Positions 34,200-46,149 of a stretch of DNA of 64,000 bases are shown here, one piece after another. The position numbers were made by a program, and so were the translations under genes. The first letter of the stretch is position 1, and each line of letters begins with the position of its first letter. The stretch comes from Saccharina japonica (taxonomy: Eukaryota; Sar; Phaeophyceae; Laminariales; Laminariaceae), in assembly GCA_008828725.1 (NCBI GenBank), contig MEHQ01001221.1:4348-68347 (forward strand), given 5' to 3'. Below the pieces are notes generated by a model. That model searched no databases. It was not told where the DNA came from and saw nothing but the letters and a program-made list of their open reading frames with translations.

Positions 34200-36071
34200 A
34201 TAACCAGAACAAAGCAACCTGCTGAAGCCAACGGCTTCTGCACAGCAAGCTTCGCTGCCTCTGACCTCCTCTGCATCTCTCGGCTCGCCCGTGAGAGTTC
34301 TGCGGGACAAGCCGCCCCGCACTGCTCAGCAAGGCGAGAGAAACGCAGGTCTCGGACCGTCGCAACGCCGACGACACGCCGCGGTCGAACAAGCTTTGGC
34401 GAAGACCGACGCCATCAGCGTTGCCTCGGGGACGCTGGCATTCCGTTGCAAGACCAAACTCACCTAGGCGAGTCACACAGCCGCGTCCGCCGAGCGCGCC
34501 TCTCGGGACGCCGTGCTCGTGACTACCACTCGCTATGGAGGCGCTGCAAACCGCCCGAGCCGAGGACACCAAGCGGCTCCGCGGAGACGCAGCCGCCGGG
34601 GCGAGGTCGGACCCGCCTATCACTACCTCCGCGCCGACCGCTTCCACCTTGGCCACTACAGCCGATGGACTTGGCACCGCGCCGACCGCTTCCGCCGCTC
34701 TGGCCACCCGTTAGGGCCCGCCCCCTATGTCCATGCAGCGCCTCTCCCAACGAGGTGTCCGTTGCGGAGCGCCACCGGAGGTCCGGCGACACCGCTTTCC
34801 TACCAGGCAGTGTCGGCTACATGGTGCACAAGCCCCGGTTGGTTTTTCATCGAGGAGGCGGTGTCAGCCGTGGTGGCCAGCGCGCGCGCCCTCCTGGTCG
34901 AGCTCCCGGGCGAGCGCCACCTCCTTTCCGTCGGAAAGGCATGGAATATGATGTCAGGGGGTTCTTGACCGAAACAAAGGCGGACGGAGATCACCATGGC
35001 CCCCGGTGGTCAGCCTTTGGAGGGCGCATGCCGCCTGCCCCCCGACCGTGTTTTGGCCCACCCCGCCGGGGACCGCGTTTTACCTGCCGCGCCGCTCCGA
35101 CAACCGGGACCGTAAAGCAGAGGGCCCTAACCGCGACCGATCGGGGAGGTGGCTCAAGCAGCGGTAGCAGTGGTCACGGAGGCGCTCAGGAGGAGGTGGT
35201 GGCTCAGGCGGAGGCATCAGCAGTGGTGGAGACTCCCACCGCCGCGCAGTAGGACGAGACTCGAGAGGCCGTGTCAACGCTCGGCGCAGCGGACCCGCTG
35301 GAAAGGGGGGCCGTGGGAAGGGCGGAAAAAGAAAATCCTCGCGTGACGGCCACAGAGGGTGCCAGGAAATCACTCGCACGGAGCAGGCGGCTCCATCTCC
35401 TCGGGGGACCCCAGCAAGGCAGCTACCATCCCTGAGGTCACTGTCGTAAGCGGCAAGAGCCAAGCGGTTCCTTCTTTGACTGCTGTATCCTTCTCTGCCG
35501 AGCTTCTTAGCCGACTGACCCTGTTCGACGACCGGGCCAAGCCGGTGTCGTCTAGCATCGCACAACGCCCCAACATCCGCGACAGATGCCGCCGCCGCCG
35601 CTTCAACTGCCGAGGCCAGGCACACCTCCACCGTGCGACGAGCGAATGTCACCCTCGGTCTCAAGGACATCACTCGCATCGCAACCCTCCCTTTCCCCTC
35701 CCCGGTAAGCCCGCTGAAAGCCGCTCAACAGCTCACCCGCTCGATTAAGTCTCAATGTCCGATATTTTTATGGCGTGCAGCGAGTTCAATTATCTCAATC
35801 CCGAGGGCCTGCGCTCCGCTGGGATTTTCGGCTGGGAACAACCCCTCCAGAGCCCTTTTTCGTACGAACTATCACGTCTGCTGAGCCTACGACCGCTCCC
35901 CTCACTATCTTGATGGACGCGTATTTTTTACAGGTGTCGCGAGCCCTCAAGGATGGAGGCACGGGACCAGAGACGTTCACTCTCCTCCTGAAGCTCTTGA
36001 GCACCCACTCCGACCGCGTAGGCACGGGCGGGGGCAGGCTACACGAAATTGCATACTTTATGCGTGCGTAG
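34200..36071 (+). pseudogene. Degraded coding region, Ala/Ser/Thr-rich, unrecognised
   Basis: GC-rich sequence with coding-like stretches that jump between frames: an ARAEDTKRLRGDAAAGARSD segment, a Gly/Arg/Ser-rich basic segment (RRRSGGGGGSGGG, about 35170), AATIPEVTVVSGKSQAVPSL, RRANVTLGLKDITRIATLPF and ETFTLLLKLLSTHSDRVG. The basic, low-complexity part followed by compact helices would suit a decayed gag-like or host gene. I do not recognise a domain. Confidence 0.3.
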
Positions 36072-36959
36072 CGGAACCCCTTTTTACGGTTTCGACCGGG
36101 AGGTTCGTGTGGTAGTGTCGGCAGCGACATGCACTGAGCGATTTTGGCCCCAGGGGTTGAGGTGGTTCCGGAAGTGGCGGATGGAGGTTGAGGAGAAGTT
36201 CACCAGCTTGATGCCTAGGCTGTATCCGAGGGGGTGGGGGGGTGGCTGCGGGACTGAGGTCGTTCGGTGCTTTGGACGCCATGTGGTTGGCTTTCCAAAA
36301 TCTAGCGAACACTAAGACATCAGCCATCGGTGGCGAAAAATCAAACTCAGTGTGATTCCACGTGCAGGCCAATGTCCTGCCGTCGACGCCATTTGTTAAG
36401 GTATTGCTGTAGTCTGTTGGGCTTTGTACTGGTGAAAGGTTATCCAACCACAGCCTTGTAACAACCACCGTCGGAAGTCTACCACTCATCGGAAAGACAA
36501 CATAACATTTCATTGGCATGGATTGTTGGGCGGCCGACACGCAACCAACAGCCGTTCGTTGTGGGTTGTACCCACCAAAAGCCCCGTTCCAGGGTTTCAT
36601 AGAATGTGTATGTTATAAAAAAAATATATATGTATATGCCAGGTAAATATGAAGAAACTATCCATATAATACGTGCGTAGGATTAAAACTCTGGTCGTGT
36701 TTTCTTTTTGTAGAAAATACATTAATGAATGGTGGCAGAGAATATCGTAGCGTTTACATTTCCGTGTATCGTGTATCTTGTACAATATATTCCCACAATC
36801 TTGGCCTCAGACGAGCTGTCTCATTTCGCGGCGTCATCTTCATCATCATTTTCATAGACATCTTACAAGCATACAAGCGACACACTCTCTCGAGTTTGAG
36901 GTCAGCTGTGCGTTCCAACTACGATGTGGATAGATCGGTGTGGCACTACAGTGTCTTTT

Positions 36960-38310
36960 CCTGCGTCCCCACGGGAATCCACGGTGCACCGCGGGCTTTA
37001 AATGTTACCCCGTGGCGTCCCGCCAGTATTTTCCGGATCCCATGGCACCCAGTCGGATACCGCGGTATCTCACGGAAAGAAAAACATCCCGCGGGAATTC
37101 CCGCCGGACGTCTCGCGGGGTCCCGCGGGAATTCCCAGTGTATTTCCCTTGTTACTCCACGGGAATTCCAACGGCAACCCGAGGGACCCCACGATATGGA
37201 TACGTATCAACAGGACTTAGACAATCCCCATGATTTTCGAACCTGTCGAGGATGCCACTTCATCGTTGCCCCAGGATACCGCGCCGGACCAAAAGCCGTG
37301 GCAATTCCGGGATCTGGTCCATGGTTTATCGTGGGTCCCCGCGGGCCCCTGTGGGAATTCCCTCCTTAACCGCAGGCTGTCGTGAGAAGTCTATGGTGAC
37401 ACGTGGGATAACCGTGGGTCACTGCGAGTTCCTGCATCAATTCTCGTGGGTCCTCGTGGCTTACTGTGGATCACCGTGGGTTTCCGTGGGAATACCATGT
37501 TTGGCCTCGGGTTCTCGTGGAAAAAGTCGTCGCTTTTTCAGTGGGTTCCGGGAGGGATTTCCCACGGAAAAGCCGTTCCAGTGGGGTTTTCCGCGAGAAG
37601 CACGGCCGAGATTCTCGCTGGAAAACCACGGAGAACCGTGGGAGCAGCGGTAGGCCGTGGGATTTGTACGTGATTACCGCGGGTTCGTATAGGTCCCCGC
37701 TATCCTCGTAGGTGCTCGTGGGAATTTCAGTGGGATCCCATGGGAATTGCAGAGAGTTCCCCCGTGGGTTTCTGCGGGTTCCCGACGATATCACGGGAGT
37801 CCGTGGGGACCCTCACGGAACACAGTGGGGTTCCTGCTTTTCGTGTGGATTCCCGTGAGGATTCCCGCGGGAAATCGCGGAAGACCGTGGGAATTGTAAA
37901 TGGTTGCCATGGGTTCCGAACTGGTCCCCGTTTTTTTCCCGCGGATGCCCGTGGGGATTCACGTGGGATCTTAAGAGGGGTCGCAGATTGTTCCCGTTGG
38001 CTCGTATGGGTTCCCGCTGTTCCTGCGCGATAGTATACGCTATCCACCCGCTACGGCCATGGATTATACGCCATATCGTCTTGAATGACGTTGAAAGCCG
38101 GGTCGTCGTTCGCTACATAGATCTAACAATCCATGGGGCGCCCCACGGGAAGGTGCCCAGCGGGAAATTTCGAGGGAAGTCCCGCGGGATCCCACGGGAA
38201 CGATTGAAAGTACAGTACCCGCAGAATGTTCCCGTGAGAGAGTCTCATGGAATCCCGTGGGTACCCACGGGACACGAGGGGAATTTCCCGGGCTCCCGCG
38301 GGAATACACT
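36960..38310 (+). repeat. CCCGTGGG/CCCGCGGG palindrome-rich region
   Basis: About 1.35 kb filled with short, irregularly spaced motifs such as CCCGCGGGAATTCCC, CCCACGGGAA and CGTGGG in both orientations. The spacing is not fixed, so it is not a simple tandem repeat. No gene is seen. Confidence 0.7.
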
Positions 38311-38829
38311 CAATAATGCCAATCACTGTATACATGCTGAGTGTGTATTCTACACATGTTACGGTGTACCAATTCAGTGCAGGCAGCAGGCATGCAGTAC
38401 CGGGTGCCGTATTATTTACCGGTACCATTTACTCGGAATAATGTTACTGGTATGACGAATGTCCCTGCACGGGGGGGAGAAAGGAAGTCGCCTATATGAC
38501 CACGGCTTGTCTAGGAGTTAACCGCTGAGGACGAAACTTCCCACGAGTTGACCTGGAAAGTAAAAATGATCACAAAAAAAACTATTAATAACAATAAAAT
38601 ACCCCTGGTGGTAGGTACGGGTAATAATGCAGATGATCAGACGCTTCAGTATCGCCTCTTGGTATAGCTGCTGCTGCTGCTGCAGCGGTTGGCGATTATT
38701 AGGTAAAAGATAGTGGTTTCCGCCACCTCGACAGCAAGACAAACCACGATAACTACAACACGAGTATACAATGTACATATAGTGTGTAATGCTGTAGAGT
38801 TGGCAGTATTACTTTAGTACTGTATCGTA

Positions 38830-38857
38830 GAAGTAGTAGTAGTAGTAGTAGTAGCAC

Positions 38858-38902
<45 letters not shown>

Positions 38903-39085
38903 CTGTAGTAGTAGTAGTCGTAGTAGTAGTAGTAGTGGTAGTAGTAGTAATACATACCTGTTTCCAAGGCTTACTGGAAAGTGCGGGAGGGTAGTAATAT
39001 TAGTAGTAGTAGTAGTAGTAGCAGTAGTAGTAGTAGTAGTAGTGTAGTAGTAGTAGTAGTAGTAGTAGCAGCAGAGTAGTAGTAT
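38830..39085 (+). repeat. AGT trinucleotide microsatellite
   Basis: Two long runs of AGT/TAG, interrupted by a 50-bp unique stretch around 38950-38990. Confidence 0.85.
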
Positions 39086-42000
39086 ACTGGAGCACGGTGG
39101 TAGCAGTGTTCTGCTGCTGTTTACGTACGTACAACTGTAGTGCGGTTCGGAGTTCGCCCGCGCAAGTTGTTTCGCGCAATTCACGCCAAAAGACTCGACG
39201 CTCGAAACGTGCGTGGTAGTGTGAAACCGTTATTTACGTTGATAATAATTCAAGTTCCATCACCGCTCTCACAACGTTTACCACAGTCTGGTCAGATGAC
39301 CAGCGACTCTCGCTGCACGAAAAAAATGCTATTATTATTACCGCCACTTACTTACAGAGCTGCGGAAAAGCGTCCCTGGAAAATCGCGAGAGTGTGGGCG
39401 AAACGATCCATCCCGCCCGGCGACACACGGCTTATTCTTGCTCTTTTGCGCTTTCCCAGTAGTAGTATTAATAGTATAAAAATGCTTTGTTGCTGTAATT
39501 TGGCCACCAAGTCAAGTGAGGAGGGCGGCCTTGTCCCTTCCTGAGAACTCCGCTGCAAAAAATGCCGACGAAGGAAGTAAGTGTCAGTACGTCGAGACAA
39601 AGGAGGAGCGGACGAGATAATAGTAGATTAGATGGATGCAGATATACTTCAGTATAGAGGGGGGGGGGGGGGGGGACGAACAGCTAGCTGTGAGATCGAG
39701 ATTTGTCGAACTCGTCACATTGCAAGCTGCCTGGATATCATTGGATACTTCCATCGCGCGTACAGAGTATAACCCCCCCCCGCAAGCAGGGCCGCAGGCC
39801 GCAAAAAAAAAGAGGCATGTATCGCCATATATAACCTTCCACAGACACCAATAAATGTGATGCACTCGCTGTTCACTGTCCGTTCAGATATGCACACAAC
39901 GAAGCGTATATACCCCGTTTCGTACATTCTCCAAAGCCTACGATACAACGCCATTTTTTTAATTAATTCATACTAATTCAAGTCATTAATTAGTTTTCAC
40001 CTTCGAAGGACACGATAATACCAGTTCCGATATAATCCTCGATCTCCCAGCTGTGTCAAGGCTGTGTATAAATAAATTAAAAAAAAACGTATACTATGTA
40101 CGGGGTTTAATTATTTGGCTCAGGGACCATGGGTAGGGGTTGGAAAAATATATATAGATTGTTCGCGCGAAGCGCGAAAAAAATATAAAGGCGTTTTTCT
40201 CGGGCGAGCTAAACTACAACACACTTAATAATAGTGAGCAAACATAAGAAACGGGAATGCTGGCCCAGCCATAATTTCTTATTTGGGAAAATAACGTTAT
40301 ATACTAATTTCAGTATAACCGCTCTCGAATTTCTTATTTCATGCCATATACCTGTACGTAGTGCATCTTTTACCTGTACTCTATGTATATGCCGTATACG
40401 AAGAGGTCGAGACTTGAACGTTAAAATCGACCTCATGTAAAAGTGTGTATCTCTTCGAGATAATGTCCGATTTCAAAACGGTTTTTCACGTTGCATTATC
40501 TGGAATTTCGCATATAGATTGGTAGTGCCGGTATATCCGTTGCATGTGAAGGATTGTGGAGGTGGCGTCACAAAACTTAGGCAAGAAAAAAAAAACGTAT
40601 TACGACTACAGCTAGGTGCTCTAGAATGTATCTCTGGCGACTGGTGACATAGAACGATCACACATGATATACTCACCAAAACGTGTAGTGGGGAAGTTAT
40701 ATGGCACATATGCTATGATAAGCATAGATACATGGAAAGTTGTGTAGTGATGTAACGACGACGTTCACCGCATTTTCCACAACACACACAATGCACAAAC
40801 AGTGCACAAACAATCTACGCCGCCCTCGGCCTCGTCCAAGAAAACACATTGCAATACAGCGAAAACACCGACGCGTTTGTTAAAAATAAGACGAAAGCAA
40901 TCGTTAAAAGCAAAAAGTACCGTCAGCAGCGCAGCAGCAAGTATGCTAAAGCGAATGCTTTGCGTCAGTCCCTATTCAACGTCCGCGGCAGCTAAAGACA
41001 GGCGCCTCTGCGACTAGGCCTGCCCCATCTAGATTCCTCGTACGACCCAAGGTTCAAACCGAACTTGCAGGGAAGAAATGCTATTTTCCTCTGCGCTTCG
41101 TGACGAATACGTTTTTCGTCCCTGGGCGAGGGTCAGCAGGTACGGTACATCGCTGCTCGTCCAAATAAGGGTCCTGGGTGGTTATAAGACCTTCCACCCT
41201 TACGGTGTCCGCACTCCTGGCGACCTCCTGATTTCTTAATCGGTATACGACCGCCATTCCCTCCACCCCCCGCCCCCCCGTGACAATACCCACCCGCGAG
41301 GGGCGTACTCTTCTCCGCCCCTCCCTCCGCCGTCCCGGCCGCAACCATGGATGGCGCCCACGGGTCCCGCGTTGAGAGATCGGGATCAAACATTCGAGGC
41401 GTGGCCACAGCATTGCTCAAACTCTTGGACGGTGCTTGCCGCATCATCCCCCTGACGACCCCGCGGCTGCTTTCATGCTCGAGGGCCATAGTGTTGATCA
41501 AGCTCGCGCGCCTCGCAAATACCGAAACATAGCTTTGTAGTTAGCTGGCTATCTTCCTGTCGATGGAAACGACGAAGAGGGTGCGAAGATACCAGCGGCA
41601 GCCGTGAATATGAGGGAGACAACAAGAGGACAATAATAGTGTTGCCGTGGCCCGCAAACGACTTCGACACCTATCCGCCGATTTAAGTGAGCAGCCACTC
41701 GTGTACATCCGAAACGAGCGCGCATTTAATTCCATTTACATAGCACAATATATAATTGATATCAATAGTACCACTACTTTCAAGAAAGCTAGCTACCCGT
41801 CTCCTCGCCAACAAGAGTACTTCTCATGCCTCAGCACGACTCGTAAGCGAGACCAGGTTATGACACGCACCAAAGTTTGCAATGCTTTACATATTGTGAT
41901 AGATATACAAGGATCTACACCTGCCTCTCATCTGGATATCGCTGTCGCCTGGTCGCGTGTGATCCGTAACTTCGTCGTCCTGGCCAAGGGCGAGACCCAT
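39086..42000. other. Between AGT microsatellite and gene C, no gene accepted
   Basis: Mixed unique and low-complexity DNA with G and A runs (39659, 40077). A minus-strand open frame at 41501-41133 starts coding-like (MALEHESSRGVV, SKSLSNAVATPRMFDPDLS) but turns Gly-rich. It could be a separate exon and is left unassigned. Confidence 0.3.
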
Positions 42001-42059
42001 CTACTCGTTGCCTTCTTTGGCTCCACCTGCAGCATCGTCGCCTCCATCATCAGTGTTAT
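42001..42059 (-). CDS. Gene C last exon: acidic C-terminus and stop
   Basis: After a CTTCCAG acceptor the block reads (D)NTDDGGDDAAGGAKEGNE and a TAG stop, using the two bases needed to complete the codon left by the previous exon. Confidence 0.45.
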
Positions 42060-43851
42060 CTGGAAGTTGATTGGGAAATTGTACGGTCCATGCCACATTA
42101 GCGTATTAGACAGTGAAACAAAAATCGCAAGCACACGCAAGCGCTACACAATATAGTTCGCTTGCATCAGAAGTGTCAGACTCTACCAAACGCAATAAAA
42201 CACCCGTAGAACGTTTACACACATGCCATCAAGCGTACGTTTAAGCTCAAGAGAACGACCAACGACTTACCTGCTGTCTTTGCGGTGTTCCCTGTAGGAA
42301 GGCCGACGTCGTTGAAGTCACCAGGGTACCCCACACCATCGTCCAGCGGTACCTTGTAAGATTCCTCCCTACGGATGATACATAAGCCCAGCAACGCTAA
42401 ATCTTCCAAAGTGGCAGGTTCAGCGGACTCCGTCCGTGTTTGCCTTCGTGTACACCTCCCCCCCCTCCCTCAACGCATCCTCCTCCTTCCTGGGAAGCAC
42501 GCTCGCCTCTGCGGCTGCATCCAACCCCTCGTCACCGCCTACTGCGATTTCCTGCAGGGGGTGGGTAGGGCGCCGTTTCGGGGTACTGCGCCCCGGCCTG
42601 AAGCAGTGGATACCGCATGTTTGCCTGGCCCCTCATGACACGGGTATCGGCGAGGACCTAGCGTACAGGACAAAGTCACCTTGTGTGTTTACCCTCGTAA
42701 GGTTGACCCCTCCCCACCGCCCGACTAGCTGGGTCGGAACTGCCCAGTGACAGAGAGCCACAAGCGACGCGAAGAGTAGCTGGAGCTGTACAGGAGCACA
42801 TGTTTCGCGGAGAGGGTGTGGACGACGCCTGTTTCACGGAGAGGGGCGCGGATGAGGGCGGGAAAGGATGAAGGAACTCTTGTGTGTGAAACTTGAGGGG
42901 CGATGAGCGTTACGGTCCAAACTAGTACAAAAAATCGATGATAGACTTTGGGCCGGCCACCGTCTTTTCTCGCTAACTTTCAAACCGGGCGCAGGGTGCT
43001 CAGGTTCAGGGAACGCTGAGGCGAAGCGACGGGGCACGTGAAATCGACCATGTTTTTGTACAGAAGGAACGAGGCAAATATATCAGCCAGGCTTAGTCCC
43101 CTTATGCGTCGTTGAGGCGAGCGCTCGCGCAGCGGGAGAACGGAATGGTGCTCTTCGGCAAATGCTTCCCCAGTAGGCTTGCCATCATGGCTGCGTGTTA
43201 TCGAGACTATTTTGCTACCGACTCCAACTTGGCGAACGGATCCAAGTACAAGGTATTCGCTGCTTCTACACCCCAGGTGTTGAAGACCTGTGCAGCATCC
43301 ATTTTGATGGCGACACCAGTCAGCGCAGGGTTCATCGAGCAGAAAGGCGGTCGCCGTGCAAGTTGGTGCAAAGGCACCAAAGGTCAAAGAGTGCAGGTAT
43401 CCCTGCACAAAAACCACAAAATCAGTGTTTATATAACAACACCGCCGCGACCGTTCACCTATGTAGTTTCCTACCAGAAAAAAAAAGACACAGGTACGAG
43501 TATGTACTCGTGTTCTTTGTCATGCCACTCATGGTTGGCTACGCTCACCTTGGTTGTGTTGGAGTCCACGGGTAGACCATGAAGAACCATAGGGAACGTC
43601 TCCTTTGTGAGCCCCGTCTCCAAGTGCAAGAAGAGGAGGTGCCATACTGGGCGGCTACAACAGCAGTACGTTGATGGTCGCTATGTTTTCCCTCCTGGAA
43701 TCGACTGTCTCCCACTCCGCGTATACGGGACCTTCTTCCCTTCCACCCGGTTGGTCACTCTTACGAAGGGCACCGGCAGCAACAACAGCATGGGCGGCTT
43801 TAAGTCGTTGCGCCCGTAGACTCTGAGCTTGACCTCGTCGGAGTGCTCGGG
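42001..43851 (-). CDS. Gene C: small-exon gene, tentative C2-like domain, 5' end missing
   Basis: Six exon-like blocks chain on the minus strand: 43851-43716, 43646-43549, 43402-43219, 42551-42456, 42364-42271 and 42059-42001. Phases agree except for one surplus base in the third block. The first block reads EVKLRVYGRNDLKPP then PVPFVRVTNRVEGKKVPYTR, and the second contains KETFPMVLHGLP. Together these look like the first half of a C2 domain, though a Val stands where C2 domains often have a calcium-binding Asp. The end is acidic and Gly-rich (NTDDGGDDAAGGAKEGNE then TAG). Upstream, at about 44230-43960, a Gln-rich open stretch may hold earlier exons, but CAG repeats blur the borders. Function is unknown; membrane or lipid binding would be the guess if C2 is right. 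The surplus base could be a sequencing error or a pseudogene mutation. Confidence 0.5.
42271..42364 (-). CDS. Gene C exon with consensus donor
   Basis: The block reads ESYKVPLDDGVGYPG, DFNDVGLPTGNTAKTA and ends G|GTAAGT, a consensus donor, in phase 1. It starts in phase 0 after GGAG. The strong donor and the clean phase agreement with the next exon are the main support. Confidence 0.5.
42456..42551 (-). CDS. Gene C exon: acidic/Ala-rich
   Basis: 96 nt, phase 0 at both ends, between a pyrimidine-rich CCCCTGCAG acceptor and GAG|GTGTAC. It reads EIAVGGDEGLDAAAEASVLP then RKEEDALREGGE. No domain is recognised. Confidence 0.45.
43219..43402 (-). pseudogene. Gene C exon with one surplus base
   Basis: The acceptor TTTTTGTGCAG is excellent. 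The block opens GYLHSLTFGAFAPTC in phase 0 and, after a change of frame near 43340, continues PALTGVAIKMDAAQVFNTWG and LYLDPFAKLES up to a GTAGCA donor in phase 0. The block is 184 nt, one more than a multiple of three, and no internal AG offers a different start. A single inserted base (error or mutation) explains this. Confidence 0.4.
43549..43646 (-). CDS. Gene C exon: C2-like strand region
   Basis: 98 nt between CCCAG and AAG|GTGAGC (a strong donor). The reading WHLLFLHLETGLTKETFPMV continues LHGLPVDSNTTK and enters in phase 1, as the previous block requires. KETFPMVLHG resembles the NETF strand of C2 domains. Confidence 0.45.
43716..43851 (-). CDS. Gene C exon: C2-like strands 1-3
   Basis: The block reads PEHSDEVKLRVYGRND, then LKPPMLLLLPVPFVRVTN and EGKKVPYTR. 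The acceptor lies in a CAG-repeat tract, so several starts are possible. The donor taken here is GTGGGA, leaving phase 1, which matches the next exon after a 69-nt intron. Confidence 0.45.
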
Positions 43852-45121
43852 CTGCTTGTTCGGCTGCTTTCTCCTGCTGCTATTCCTGCTGCCTGCTGGC
43901 TCTATTGGTGCTGTTGGTGGTGGTGGTGGTGGTGTTGGTGCTGCTGCTGCTGCTGCTACTGGCACTGGTGCTTATGTTCGGCCTCTAGCACGGGCTTTCC
44001 CCTTCGAAGTCTGCTGCGTTCCCTGTCTGTGCTGCTTGCTGCTGGTTGATGTTGTTGGTACTTCTCTTGGCGTTGCTCTCCCTCCTCAGCGTCGTGCGCC
44101 TGACACGGAGAGCTCTGACTGCCTGGTCTGTAGTTGCTGCTGGTCTCTCTGCTGCTGTGATGCTGGTGCTGTGGTAGTGGTGCTGTGCTGCTGCTGCTGA
44201 AGATGATGATGTTGGCACCGAGGACGGCTCTCGTATGTACAGAAACATGACAGTCCCGTGAGCGCGGGTCGAATCTCGGGGTGGTTTTGGCCTTTTGGCC
44301 AATGAGCATCGTCGTAATCAAAAGTCGTTTTTAAACTCGCTCGGTAAAACACTCGTATTTTAGCGTATTGACCAATAAAAACGCGTCGTAATCAAGAAAA
44401 ATCCCCTACCGATTGCACCAGTGCCCATTAAATAAATGTGACAGCAAGAAAGATACATTTCCCTCCCCTACAGTACGTACAACAATCATATATAGAACCT
44501 CCAAAGAATGGTGGCAGCAAAGCACAGCTACGAGTAGCTCTAAAAAGGCAACACACGTACGTACATACATGCTGTAACACATACATGCTGCATGATGCCC
44601 ACGAGTTAACCACCAAAACGCCGTCCTCATCTTGAAACTGTCTCCCGCAGACTCGTAGCAAACAATTTCGATACGTATGATCATGATGTCTGCGTTTATA
44701 ATCGGGGTGGAGGACTCGATTTGTTTGCCTGACCGGCGTGAACCCGGCACGGAACACCCCGGCATTATAGGGGCACCAAGATAGAATCAGGGGGCGTGTA
44801 CCCCCGATTGGTGATGTTGACTTTTCCATTTTTATTTTTACCTTCACATAGCGTGTAGAGGGGAGCGGAGGGCTCCAGACTATCTGGTTTTGACTGGCTT
44901 TGATCGCTTTGCGGACCCTTCGGGTTCCACTTTTATTTCAGTATACCTTTTTTTGGGTAAGTTAGCCTGTGACCACGGGAATCGACCGTGTCACGTGTTG
45001 GATTAGTACGGACAGATGGAGGTACTGGATAGAGAGACCGGCACGGTTTTTAATGTGAAGACAACAACAACACATGATACCGGTACTCTTTTATTTTTGT
45101 ACGAGTATTGGTCACAAAACC

Positions 45122-45292
45122 CACGCTTTCAGATCCTTCCGGCCCAACCCGGTATCCTTCCGGCCCAGCCCGGTATCCTTCCGGCCCAGCCCGGTATGCT
45201 TCCGGCCCAGCCCGGTATCCTTCCGGCCCAGCCCGGTATGCTTCCGGCCCAGCCCGGTATCCTTCCGGCCCAGCCCGGTATCCTTCCCGGGG
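45122..45292 (+). repeat. 21-bp minisatellite, 5' of gene B
   Basis: About eight copies of a unit beginning CCTTCCGGCCCAGCCCGGTA. It lies 740 nt before the gene B start codon. Open frames on both strands follow from the unit length. Confidence 0.85.
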
Positions 45293-46032
45293 ACGTGAGT
45301 GCCGTGTGTCGTGTGCAACGGGCGACTTGCTGGACAAGCCATGGACATAAAATAGATAGGTAGGCTGCAGGTAAACGTCTTTCTTTTCCTGCGCTTTGTC
45401 CTTCGCCCCACAAGTCCCCAGGTCCCCCAGGTCCCCCACAGCCCCCAGGTCCCAGGTCCCAGGCCCCCCAGGTACGTACAACATGCCTTTGGTTTACGTA
45501 TGTATACGTTTTTACCGTCTGAAAAAATAAGTAAATCTCGATCAACGATCACCAATTCATCAACAAAACTGACGGTTTCAGTGCCGGTACGCTTTTTTAC
45601 CAAGAGGCGTTATGGTTCACAAAGGTTCTACCTCTGCTTTACGTACGTCTATGATAATTACGTGTACTGTACCCGAGTCCTCGTTTTGCGACCTGTTTTT
45701 ATTACATTTTTCTGTGCAGTTTTTAGTTTGCTGTGTTTTTCATGCCAGTCTGCGCTACTGCTACTACTACTGCCAGCTGAGACCCGACCTCAACTTTCAG
45801 CGACAGCAGCAGTACCACCACGAAACACCAGGAACTTGCATCGATTCCTCGTCGCGGCTCGCTCTCTAGTTGAAGCAGATCGAGTGTTGCTGTCGTTGTT
45901 GTCGGTGGTGTTGGTGTTCGTTGTGGGGTCTTCTTGGTTTGTGACCGAACGAGGAGTCCTGGGGTTGATTGCTTGGAAAAAACTACTTGCTGTGCAACTC
46001 GCGAGGGATCGTGTGGGAAAAGCGCTGCCACC

Positions 46033-46149
46033 ATGAGGTCCTCCGCCATGGCTTCGCTCGCTGCGTGCTTCTTCGCCATCTACACGGCGCCCGTTGCCCA
46101 AGCGCAGTCCAACTGCGAGAGGTCGGACCTGGATGAGTTCGAGAACATG
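46033..46149 (+). CDS. Gene B exon 1: signal peptide
   Basis: The start ATG has a strong context (gccaccATGagg). The exon encodes 39 residues with a hydrophobic core and a likely cleavage after AQA, then SNCERSDLDEFENM. The donor GTGAGG follows in phase 0. Reading on past it gives a stop within seven codons, which supports splicing here. Confidence 0.75.

Noticed and set aside
36058..36600. Minus-strand 180-codon frame (DYSNTLTNGVDGRT) as piggyBac transposase
   Set aside because: The DYN..GVD resemblance is short and the rest does not match. A related DNA stretch at 31750-31800 shows a repeat, but not which one.
41647..42156. Plus-strand open frame of 169 codons with a hydrophobic stretch
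   Set aside because: It overlaps the last exon of gene C on the other strand, has no recognised domain and begins in repeat-like DNA. Codon choice near 41940-42060 looks coding on this strand, so some doubt remains.
43112..43582. Plus-strand open frame of 156 codons (MVLFGKCFPSRLAIMAAC)
   Set aside because: It is antisense to gene C exons, which have better splice signals and phase agreement. Kept only as an alternative.
45122..45292. Proline/glycine repeat protein encoded by the minisatellite
   Set aside because: All frames are open because the unit is 21 bp; no start context, splice sites or conserved flank.
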